Source: Cyclina sinensis (lineage: Eukaryota > Mollusca > Bivalvia > Venerida > Veneridae). Taken from it: a stretch of 64,000 nucleotides of DNA. The stretch covers positions 38,781,241-38,845,240 of the forward strand of contig JAAONU010000016.1 in assembly GCA_012932295.1 (NCBI GenBank), read 5' to 3'. The notes under the pieces were generated by a model. It had not been told where the DNA came from and did no database searches. It saw nothing but the letters and a program-made list of their open reading frames with translations. Made by a program: the position numbers and the translations under genes. Positions 1 to 12,300 of the stretch are shown here, one piece after another. Positions within the stretch are counted from its first letter, which is position 1, and each line of letters begins with the position of its first letter.

Positions 1-251
1 TGTTTATTGTTTGTTTTTTAATTATAGTTAGCCAAGCAGTAAGTACTGCAAGATTACAGATGAGTGGTATACAGATAGTACTGAAATGTTGGTCCAAAGA
101 TTAGGTAAAATAAGCTCACCAGTCATTTCAAAATGTTACAGGGTACATAACATTACAAACTTCCTTTGCATTTTTGTTTTGCTCCTGTAATTGGAAAAAG
201 TCTCTATAATTTTTGCTCTATTTTCTAATATCTACTGAACATGATATATAC
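1..251. other. WDR11 intron 25 (cut by window edge)
   Basis: AT-rich sequence past the exon-25 donor. I see no exon or repeat in it. Confidence 0.6.
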
Positions 252-349
252 CTTTGCCAACCAGACAGCCTCTTGCCATTTGCCACTGGAAATAAGGTAC
301 TTGCAAGCATCTAGGTGTTTCCCTATCAGACACAGTAGGTCCACCCCAT
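252..349 (-). CDS. WDR11: WDR11 coding exon 25 (residues 1088-1120), last one in the window
   Basis: Acceptor TTGTAG|AT, donor AAAG|GTATAT. Encodes GVDLLCLIGKHLDACKYLIS then SGKWQEAVWLAK; human has EGVQLLCLIDKAADACRYLQTYGEWNRAAWLAK. The remaining ~100 residues (human VRLNPEECADVLRR onward) are to the left of the window. Confidence 0.95.
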
Positions 350-3300
350 CTACAACAGATAAAAAATGACATATTTAAGGCATATTTTATTATTTCTAAG
401 CCATAAGTTCAAGCACCATCATCAATACAAATCCTTGTTGGAATAAGTTTGCAATATTTCAGAGCTGGCATTAAAAAAAATGTAGTTAAAACAGAACTGT
501 TTCCAGACATTAACAGAATTTCATTTCCTTTTGAAACACTATAAAGAATTTTAAATTTTCATTTTTTTTTTATTTTGACCCAGGTTCAACAACAACAACA
601 CCTCTGTTTCCAGTAAATTCAAGAGGGCCATACTAGCCCTAAATCGTTAAGCTAAAAATACAATGTACCTGATATTTGCCCTGCTACAATCAAGTGTGTT
701 GCTGCCAATTTTATTGTGCTCATAGATGTCCCAGTGTGCTGTGTTGTACATGAGGATAAACATGCCCTGTGTAAAGAGATAAACATGATTAACACATCCT
801 GTAAGAAAATTTTGACAAAGATTCTCAGAGATGATCGCCAACTTAAATAAACTGCCAGACAGTAATGTTACTATAAAAATCTTAAAATTTTTTTTTGTTT
901 TTTCTTGAAGAAAACTCTAAATGATAATAACATGAAAACCATACATATTAATATATGCAAGGGAATAGTTATATCATTAAGAGATTTTCTGCATTGTCCT
1001 GAACATTGGTTTCAAACATGTAAAATCCATGTTGTAATTTCAACAATCAACCTGCAAATTTATCATAAACAATTATAACTTTTAAATACTAAGATCTATA
1101 CCCCTTTTAAGTATTAAGTGATAAACATTTCAAGACAAAAATATTGCCTTACTTCAGGTAGTCACATTTAAATTCTGTATTGTCGGTATCAGTCTCCATG
1201 AGAACCTGTACAGCCATGTCAACCAGACGTGTCTGGATGTACCTGCTACTACACAGCTGTTTAACACGATAGTCTAACCGTTTATGGTTGTACAGGTCCA
1301 ACTTTGCTGCTTCATAAACCTACATTACAGGTAAACAGATTGATAAATAGTAACAAGAGGGCCAAGATGGCCCTATATTGCTCACCTGAGAATCATTGCA
1401 CAGAAACATCAACAATCAGGAAGTACGTAAGTAGGTCAAGGCCAAGATCATCCACGGTCAAAGATTTAATCTGGATGCAAAATTATCTAATGTTTCATTG
1501 TTGTAGCTGAAAAGAAGGTCTTCTAAGAATAGGCGCTGTGACCTATTTTTGACCCTGGATGACCCATATACAATCCCAACCTAGATCCCATCAAGACAAA
1601 CATTCTGACCAAGTTTCATAAAGATCCAATGAAAAATACAGCCTCTATTGCATACACAAGGCAAATGTGAACAGACAGATGACAGACGCCAGACAATGGA
1701 CATCCAGCAATCACAATAGCTCACCCTGAGCATTCGCTCAGGTGAGCTAAAAATGAAATACATACATTATTATTATGCCTGTTTTCATTGTCTACACTGG
1801 CAAAAAAATAAAATAAGATTTAAGAGGTACTGTTTAATAGATGGAATGCCATCTAAATGATAATCCTACCAAAGAAAATAATTTCTAAATTCTATTAGGA
1901 AATAATAATAATTTTATAAGGAAGTCGGCTTTGGGGACCGATCTGGTGACAATTCACAATAATGAGTTGCAGACATTGATAAATACACAGAATCAATCAG
2001 AATTATGAAAATCAGTTGCAATCTTGAGTTACCCGCATTTTTTAGTTGCCCGCATCACAAGTTTTTACTGTAGTTTTTGTAAAACCCATTTCATGTCAGT
2101 AATGATCATGTGATAAAACAAAGCTGACACTCGTTAACTTTTCACATAAACTTTTATTCAACTCATCCAAGAAAAATCTTATTAAGCCTGCCAAAGGCTT
2201 GCTTTATTTGTTTTTTCTTGAACTTGTTGAATAAAGGTTTATATCAACTGTAAACTCAATTCAGATCCTATATCTAACATATATACATGTAATGTGATAT
2301 TTATATATTACCTTGTAGTCACTACATTTCATCATTTCCCCAAATGTTGTGGCCAGTACTTTTTCTCTATCCATGTTGTCCAGCCAACTAATATTCATAT
2401 CACCATTAGAATTCTGGTTGTCATGGAAACTACTAGAGTCAGGATTACTTGAAAGGCCAAGGTCAACCAAGTTGTTAGTTTCTGCTACTGATGCAGGTAA
2501 CTTTGAATACCATTCCAAAAGGTCTACAGGTTTTTCTATGTCCCTCTGCAAGGTATTTATATATTAAAGCAAATGTTCTTGTAAGTGAATACAGGGCCTG
2601 AATCAGCATCATATAAAGATACTAGTGAAAGTTTGTTTAAACTGAAACATAAAATGTTTTGATAACATTTAACACAGATCATGGATGCAACTAATCGAAT
2701 AGACTCCAGGGGCGGAAAAACTTTCTCCCCCGTCACCCCAGTTTGTTTGTCCTAATCTAGAAACCTGGCAGAATACAAATAACTTTAAGGGTCAATATTA
2801 TGGAATTATTAACCCAAGATACTAAAATCATATGAACAGCTGAAAACTCAAACCCCATTCTATGGAATTTTTCTACAAGTTCTTCTGTCATAAACAATTT
2901 ATAATGCACTGTTTATAAGACATATAAATAAATATAAATCTGTAAGATAAAATCCATATTTAAGTACTCTGAGCTAAATCTAGGTGTACAATTAAGTTTC
3001 CAATACTGGCTGAATATTTCTCCAAAGGACTGTCCCTGTAAGAAACAATGTTGTCTCCTGGTTATTGAGCTGGGTTAAAAAGTGTGGTAATTTTTGCTTA
3101 ATTTTCATGCTTTGGTAAACTTGATTCACTTCGGTAATTTAAATAAGACTAAGGGTATGTGAAAGTTCCGTGCTTTATGTGTAGCCTGTGATTTGGGAAA
3201 GGCAAAAAGCTCTGTTTCAAGGATAAGTGAAATTGAGATATCAATACAGTAGTGTTTACATTAGGGAAATGTTTACAACTGCTACAATGGGTCGAATGTA

Positions 3301-6300
3301 CCAGTTTAGTTTTATCCAGTGTACCACCCTGGCTTGCATACTGCACCAAACTCCAAAACTTCATGTCAAATGTGTCACCAAATAATCTTATTTATAACAA
3401 AAGTAATATCATTATATCAAAAATACTTTAAAATAGACAGGTTGCAAAAATGCATCATTTACTTAATTAAATAACTGATACAGCAAAAAGTACTATCTCA
3501 TTTTGTATCTTTTTATAATTACCACTGAAAAAGGCAGGGATCCATAAAGGATTCATTTTTAGTCTGTGCTTAAAAGACCCATTTTCTGCTGTTGAAATTT
3601 AAGGTAAAAAGGTGTTTCTTATTGGTGAGCAAATAAAGTATTATCAATATCTGATTCCTGGAGTTCTGACCTGTGCTTGATATGAAAGAGGGAATGTGTT
3701 TAGTTTTTTTATTTTGAGAAATAACATTTATGTAAGTTTTTAAACAAAGAAGAACAGATAATTACCTAGCAACCTGGCAACATCTTTCAGCTGTACTGGT
3801 AGATTTATCACGTATATACCTCAAAACATCACTGAAAATATGGAAATAGTGTTAACATTTCTGAACCAGACCTTGTTATTATACAAATAAAGTGCAAATA
3901 TTCAATTTATAAAATTTATGCTGCAGCGAACAATTTGATTTCTTTGGGGTAATTAATTGTTAGACAACAAGAATAAGATGGTTACTTCTTTTTAATTCTG
4001 AGCAGAAATAAAGTATTTTTACTTATGAAATATCAGTGTCAAGTTTTTACACTTTTTACTTTGCATTAGTTGTTTGAAACCACTTTATAGTACATGTCCC
4101 AGAAAATAAATTCCCCGCTTCTTCATATTGGCAGATTTTGACCTCCCTAGACATTTCCTCTCCAATGATTTTAACAAGCTGGACTATCCCTTCCCACAAT
4201 TTTGATAAGGCAGACATTTCCCCTCTCATGAAAAACCCTTAGTATTCAATACAAAGTATATCTGTAACATTGATTTTTATTGAGAAATGATATGGTTTAA
4301 CTGTTTTAACTGCAATTAATCAAAGGTAACTACTTTTACTATGTTTTGTAAGTACAAACAATAACAACATGATACTTACAAATACAAAATTACAGGAGAG
4401 GAATTGTCTACCTTGATAAAATTATAGTAAGGGACTTGTCCAGGGTAGTCAAAACTGGCCAAAATGAACCAGAGGGGAATTATCTGTGAATGGAATCATT
4501 CACATCCCCCATACGATGTAGACAGATAATTTGCCTGTCCATTGTTTCAGTACAATAGCAGCACTAGGGCTCAAAATTGTAAAATCAGAAAATGTGTTCC
4601 TTCATTTGCAACATCACTGATTTGATGAAAAAGAACACTCAACAAATAATTTCACAATAAATGATTAATTTTATTGTAGCATTGGCCTCAATGAATTAAA
4701 TCATTTTTTTGTGAAATAAAAATCCAAATAAAGTTAATTTGGCCTAATGGAAATATCTTATTTTACAGTAAGGGTTATTCTGTTACAACTATCTAAAAAG
4801 TTACCTATCTATTAGACTGTAGCAGTTTTTCACTGCTTCATTTACTGGTTCTATGTTACACTGAAGACTGTACTTTAACAAGAATGCCTCCTTAGGCTCC
4901 ATTAATGCTGGGCTAAAAATACCTACAAATACACATACAAAACTACAACAGCATCAATTTGTTTTCCAAAAAAAAAAAAAAAAAGACATTATTGCAAAAT
5001 CGTAGGTTTTCCTGTTGAGAGCCATTTTATGTAAAATGTTGTGACAAAATCTTTCAGTTTATATTATCCACTCTTTATGACTCTCTTGTAGAGTACAGCT
5101 AGTGTTCACGCCTTAACGGGCAAATCATGGTCAAACTTAGTTTACAGATCTGTATGTGTGACCTTATGGTTTGGAATGTGACTCTACCAAAAGGTTCCTT
5201 GTTAAAAGGGAGATTCTGAATTAAATGACTACTTTTTTTCACTTTAGGTGTAAACATCAGTTTAAAAAGTCTGCTAGTTTTTATTAAACTGTAAATTTGG
5301 TTTCTTCCTACCTGATAATTTCCATTTTGAAACTGGGGAGTTATTGCTTCTCATAACAATCTCTTTTACATGGAAAAAATCATCTAAAAAAAAAAAAAAA
5401 ACAAAAAAAACAACATATGGAACTGCTTCTTTTCAACATGAAATTCACAAAATTTACTTTACCTACCATCACACTGCTTAATGTCAAGGTCATATCTTGA
5501 GGTTGAAGTTTAAAGGGCAAGACTTCACAAATGTTCCATTCTTCTGATCAGGCTGTGTTTTCAGTGGAAGAAGTCAATAACTGACAGGACAACTTTTTTA
5601 CATGTAAATAGTAATTCTCTGCTGCAATGTCAATTCTCTCCAGGTCAGTCAATCATGGATGAGAAAGACTTTGATGGCATGGCAGGGCTGTAAGTTACTA
5701 ATTCTGGTTGGAATTAAAATGTTCTCCAGGCCGTCTGAGACTTTTGACTGCCAAGAAAAGCCTAAACAGTTTACCTTTATTGTTCTCCCTAGGAGAAGTC
5801 GGTAACTGACGGGACATGTCTATCACATGTAAAAAGGCATCCTCTGTTGCCATGACAATACTCTCTGGGCCAGTCCAACATACACGAACAAGACTTAATG
5901 GTAGGTTAGGGCTGGAAGTTACTAATTCTGGCTGGAATAAACATGGACACACTTCTTACTTACATTTATCTGCATATTTTGTTATATCTAATATCACAGC
6001 TTTCTATACAAAACTGAAGTTCTCATTTCATTGTTGTGAAATTACAAAAACCTTTTTTATTCTTGCTGCATATAAGAATGCCAATCTTATGTACTATGTT
6101 CCTGCTCTATACTAAAACATTTTTTATTGAACTTGAAGGAAAACAATATTTTATACATTCGATCTATTCATGCTCGTATTTTTGACCTGCAGTTTGACTG
6201 CCATACAATATTAAAATTTAAATCTACAGTACTAACATAAAATACAAAACAAGATTACTTGGCACAGTTGTATTGTAAGAAACCAAAGATGAAAAAATAA

Positions 6301-9300
6301 AATGCTTTGGAAACAATGAAGAGAGATTTCAGAAATAAAATGGAAGAGCAATTTTGCCAAACAGATACATGTATCTATCATTCCAAAATATTTTTCATTT
6401 AAGTAGAGGCTCATTTTTTTTAAAAATCAATCTGCAATGAGGTATATCTGTACTCTTTAAAAATCAAACCTTTCAATTTACTGAATATATTCATTGTTAA
6501 AAAAAAGGGGTTTTAATCTCAGTGTAAGGCTGAATTTTGTCAATGAGCCAAGTCAAAAATCAAATTTTAAACAGTTACTACTCTGGAAGGTTTATCTTTG
6601 CTTATATCTGTCTGAAAGAAGTCCCTTTTTACTGATAATTAACGAGATTTCTAAACATTCACTGTGTTTTTAGCATCATGACTTTCATCTTTATCCTTTT
6701 TTACACTATCATAACTGCAAAGAAACATGTATACAACTTTATATAACAGTAACACTTTATTACCTTTCCATCAAGAAATTCCCAAACATCTACAATGTTT
6801 GTATACTGCACAAGAAATCGGATACTAGTATTCATTCCTGGAGCAAACATTATGTTCTCAACTCTACAGCCATTGCTCTCTGAGAACTTCCTGAAAAAAA
6901 AACAAATTTCCAAAAAAGACATGGTAGCCCTGTAGCTCTCACCTGAGTTTGGTGCATGGTTTTACAAATCAAATTTCAAAACAGAATAAGAAATATCCAT
7001 AAACAGTTATCTGAAAAAAATGTTTGCAAAATTAATATGATGTTGGGCCTGGATTTTCAAAGCTTCTTTCAAACATTTGAGTACAGCCTTGTATATAAAG
7101 TCTACAACCTGTAAGGTCTAGTGCTAAACCCTGAACTTGCTAAAATTTTGTGATGGATTTGCCCAGCTTTGAGTTTGGAACTGTCAATTCCAAGTTTAAG
7201 GGTTTCAATATCAAAATACCAAAGTGGAGCTACCAACAGTATAGGGCCTGGTCAGACTGGCAGGCTGGCCTGGCTCTATACTGGTGGCAAAAGCTAATCA
7301 CTTTCAGTTCCCACAGGTTAAGGGTTATGGTAACTTGTAACCATTTAACCACTCACTGATGGAAAGGTACCGATAGTACAATATGTTTGAAAAGTTTGGC
7401 AGTCTCAAACAAGGAATGGAGTTCTACTACTGGTCCTTCCCAGGAACAATGTTTTAATAAACTGCCTGATTGAAAAGACTTGTTATGCTTCAGGTCCCCC
7501 ACCCCCTCCAAAATATACAAAGAACCCCCTTGTAGAATTTTTTTAAGGAATCATAATGGTCTGAATCCATCACTGTTATTTTTGCATCATGTAAAAATAA
7601 GTGCAATAAAGTAGACCTTTTATAATTTTGAAATAACACCCAAATCGGCTATCTGAATGAATCAAAGATCAAATTTTAGAAAAATTAATGGTTCCTTCTT
7701 AAACTGATTCATTATTAAGAATAACTTTTCTGTATACAAGTTATTTAATAATAGCCCATTTATCATTTGTCAAACAAGAGGGCCATGTTGGCCCTGGATT
7801 GCTCACCTAAGTACTTTGGCTATGGGTTTGCTGTTAAGTAAACATCAGGAGCAGTATCACATTTTCTAATTGAAGATTTGAAGGTGCGTACAAACCAAAT
7901 ATCTGAAATATCAGTCAATAAAAAGGCTCTATGACAGAAAGTAGAAATACCTAATATACCGGGTAAGCTATGGTGACCCTGACCTTGACCCAGTGACCTC
8001 AAACCCCTTCTAAGGGTAATGTTCCATGCAAGGAACCTACACACAAAATATCAAAGATATTGGTCAATAAAGGAAGGCTCTATGAGGTAAAGAGAATAAA
8101 TCTATTTTCAGTCTTGGTGACCTTTACACAAATCTAATGGAAGGGATTTATGCAAGGTGTCTATATAACAAATATTTAAAATATCTTGAATGCTTTCTGA
8201 GCATAACCTCTAATGTTTCAGACAAGAAGATTTTCAAATATTAAATATTTTACACAAATAGGACCCCTGTGGTGGGGCTAATTTTGACCCCAGAGACATA
8301 ATTTAAATAAATTTTGTAGAGAACCACTAGAAAAGCCAACACTCAAAATATCTAACCTCTGAGGCACAGAGTCTCAGATAAGATAATTTTTTTAATCTTT
8401 CCTATATAAGCCTATGCAAAGTCATGTGACTGTGGCAGGGCCATTAATGACCCCAGGGACATAATTTGAACAAACTTGGTAGAGGTCCACTATTCAAAGC
8501 TTCATACCAAATTTCAGAATTCAAGACCATGTGGTTTCAGACAAGAAGATTTTTAAAGAATGTATGCTATATTTCTATGTAAAACATGTGACCCCTTGGG
8601 CGGGGCTCACAGTGACCCTAGGAACATAATTTGAACTAACTTGGTAGAAGTCTACTAGACAATGCTACACACCAAATTTCAGACCTCTAGGCTTAGCAGT
8701 TTTAGACAAGAAGATTTTATAGTTTTTCATTCTTGTTGCTATAACAACCAGAGTTCTTCATGGAATAAACTTCTTTGAACAACTTTTGTAAAGCTTCATG
8801 CAAGGAACATTCCAACAAAGTTTTATCATCTTTCACCGAGTGGTTTAGGAGGAAATGTTGTTTAAAGTAAAAAGTTGACAGCACACAATGGACACAGGAT
8901 AATCTCAAAAGCACAAAGTGCTCAGATGAGCTAAAAAGTAGAAAAATCTAGTTTTAGCCTAACTGACCTTGACCCCAGTGACTGATGGGAGGTTCATGGA
9001 AGGTGCCTTTAAACCAAATATGTAAAATATTGGTCAATAGATAAAGGTTCTATGACAGAAAGAAGAAAAATCTATGAAAGCCTTGTTGACCTTAACCTTA
9101 CCCATTTACCTCAAACCCCAAATAAGGGTAGTGGTCCATGCCAGGAAACTACATACCAAATATCTAAGTTATTGGTCAATAAATGAAAGCTCTATGTAGA
9201 AAGTAGAAAAATGTTTTTTTAGACTTGGCGATCTTGACCCAAGTTAATGGTAGAGGTTTATGCAAGGTGTGTATATAACAAATATGTAAAATATCAGTCA

Positions 9301-12300
9301 ATAAATAATGAATCTATAACAAGTAAAAAGTCTATTTTTAGCACAGATGATCCTGACCTTGACCTAAATGACCAAAGGCAGAGGTCCTTCCAAGTTACCT
9401 ACATACCGAATATCTAAGTTATCAGTCAATAAATGAAGACTCTATGGGGAAAAGTACAAAAATCTATTTTTTGACCTTGAGACCAGTGAATAGCAGAGGT
9501 TAATGTAAGGTGCTTATTTACCAAATATCTAGGATACTGATCAATAACTCATGGCACTATAATGAAAAGTCGAAAGGCCTATTTTTAACCTTGGTGACCC
9601 AAGGGGCAGGGCCAATTTTGACCCCAGGGCTGAGATTTCAACAAACTTGGTAGAGGTCTACTAGGCAAGGTTACACATCAAATATCTTAACACTAGACCT
9701 TGTGGTTACTGACAAGATTAGAAGATTTTTAAAGTTTTTTTCCCTATGGCATTATTCTAAAAAAATCAAGTGACACCTGGGGCAGGGTCAATATTGACTC
9801 CACAAGTATAAATTAAACAATCTTGGTAGAGGACCTCTAGGTAAAGCTCTATGGAAAATATCTAAGCCCTAGACCCTATGGCTTCATAAGAAAAAAAAAT
9901 TCAAAGTTTTCCCTAAATAAGCCTTTATAAATCAAGTGACCCCCTGGGCAGAGCCATTAATAACCCAAGGGGCATGATTTGAACAATCTTTGTAGAGGAG
10001 CTCTAGGTGAACCTGTATGTTGAATAGAAAACACCAAGGCATAGAAGTTTTAGACAAGAAGATTCTTCAAGTTTTACCTAAATAAGCCTATGTAAAACCA
10101 TATGGCCTTGGGGAAGGGTCAATTTTGACCCAGGGCCCAAGATTTGAGCCAACTTGATAGAGGTCCACTAGACAATGTTACAAACCAAATATCTTAGCCC
10201 TAGGCCTTGTGGTTTCAGACAAGAAGATTTTTGAAGTTTTCCCTATATAAGCCTTTGTAAAATCACATGTGGGCCCTGGGGTGGAGTCAATTTTGACCAT
10301 GGGGCCTTGATTTAAATAAGCTTGGCAGAAGTTCACTTGACAATGCTAGATACCAGATATCTTAGCCCTAAGCTTTGTGGTTTCAGGGAAGAAGATTTTC
10401 AAAGTTTTCCAAACATACGCCTATGTGAAATAATGTGGCCCCCAAGGCAGGGTCAGTTTTGACCCTGGAGCCATGATTTGAACAAACTTGGAAGAGGTCC
10501 CTCTAGACAATGCTACATACCAAATATCTTAGCCTTAAGCCTTGTAGTTTCAGACAAGGTTTTTTTAATATTCCCTATATAAGCCTATGTGAAACCATAT
10601 GGCCCTGGGGCTGGGTCAATTTTGACCTCGAGGCCATAATTTGAGTAAACTTGGTAGAGGTCCACTAGACAATGCTACAAACCAAATATCTTAGCCCTAG
10701 ACATTGTGGATTCAGACAAGTTCTTGAAGTTTACCCTAAATAAGCCTATGTAAAAACATGTGGGCCCTGGGGTGGGGTCAATTTTGACCCTGAGCCATGA
10801 TTTAAACAAACTTGATAGTGGATTACTAGGGGAAGCTTCATACCAAAATCTCAGCTCTAGGCCTTGTGGTTTCAGAGAAGAAGAGTTTTAAAATTTTCAT
10901 TTTTTAAATATATTTTTAGCTCCTGTGGCCCAGATCTGCAATGGACCAGAATAATTTTAATTTGATGCAAGAAACATTCCGGCCAAGTTTTATCAAATTT
11001 AGCCTGCTAGTTTCAGAGGAGATGTCTTTTGAAGTAATTGTGGATGATGGACACTGGATGCCGGACAATCACTGACCCTAAAAGCTCACATAAGCACTGC
11101 ATGCTCAGGGGAGCTTAAAAGCAGATTAAACAATTTATGAAAAACTGACCACATGGTGTTGTAGGCTAGGTGGTGAATACTTACTTAATTAGATTTACAC
11201 CCTTCTGCCCAGCATCACAAAAGAAGAGATGTCCCCCTTTATCAGCCATTACAATAATCTTTTCCTTCCAGGCAAGTTTAACTATCTCTGCTTTCTGATT
11301 CTATTTCATTTACAAAATAAAAACTTGTCAATTTTTTCAATAATAATTAAAATGTATTGTGAGGATTTTTTTTTTACATAAAAGTCAGTATTAGTTTTGC
11401 TTTAGATAAACTTCTGTCAGATATCATCTTCAAAATATTATTGCTCTAACAGTACACCATACCTATAACTAAAACAGCCTTTATGGTTTGAATGTAACTG
11501 CTCTAATAGTACAACATACATGCCTACTAGATGACATGTTTGAAATATAATTGCTTTTAGAGGGCATCATGGCTGCCATTCATTTTTTTTCAATTTTAAT
11601 CATTATGGCCAACTTTTTGTGCAGTTCTTCAAATTCATTATCATTGGTTATAATTTCTTTATTAAATATTGTTTTTGTCATTGTAATGTGCCAGTCCTTT
11701 AATAAGGTTTTCTTTTTCAATTCTAACAAAATGGCCTTGACAGTTATCCATACTAATTAGTCAAGCTGGTTGTCATAGTGATATCATACTGGTCCTAATA
11801 CAGCCAGAAAACAAACTGTCAAATTCTAAAGATATGGTTATAATTATCATTAATTATACAATGTATGTGTCCTTCATGCACATTTTTGGTTAAAAAAGAA
11901 TGACCTTAATAATAAACCATACCTGTCCTTCAAACACGTTGCTAGTGCCAAAGAATAATGGTCCAGACACCACACTATCTTCAATAATGAGTCTTATAAT
12001 TGAGGACCCTCCTTCTATCTGGCCACAGATGAAAACTTGCTCCTTGTTGACTCTTCTCTCCATTGTCCTCTTCTGTCCATCATTGTTCATGACAGTTAGA
12101 ATTTTTCTCTGTACAATGACATGTGGATACCATGCCTACAAAGAAACATAACTGTACAGTTGTTTTATTTTTTTTCACCAAAACAAATTCTGCAAATTTG
12201 TTGCTTGTTCGAAGAATTGTGTTTCTAGGGTCTAATATATAAATTTACCATGGCTGTGAGGGTGATTCAAAATAGTATCAACTGGAGAAAAAATGATAAA

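Larger units (their letters stand above)
2546..5311. other. WDR11 introns 18-21: unannotated stretches
   Basis: Between exons 19-22 (2546-3259, 3387-3765, 3832-4804, 4923-5311) the DNA is AT-rich single-copy-looking sequence with homopolymer runs (poly-A near 4970 and 5387). Short pyrimidine-rich snippets near 2700 and 4090-4230 resemble degenerate repeats. I see no further exon. Confidence 0.5.

Noticed and set aside
7150..7359. Possible small protein ([15 protein letters not shown]...), also seen at 37555
   Set aside because: Both lie in the same dispersed repeat; the two peptides differ by frameshifts and end differently, so there is no sign of protein-level conservation.
11890..12151. 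Plus-strand open frame of 83 codons
   Set aside because: Antisense shadow of WDR11 exon 14.
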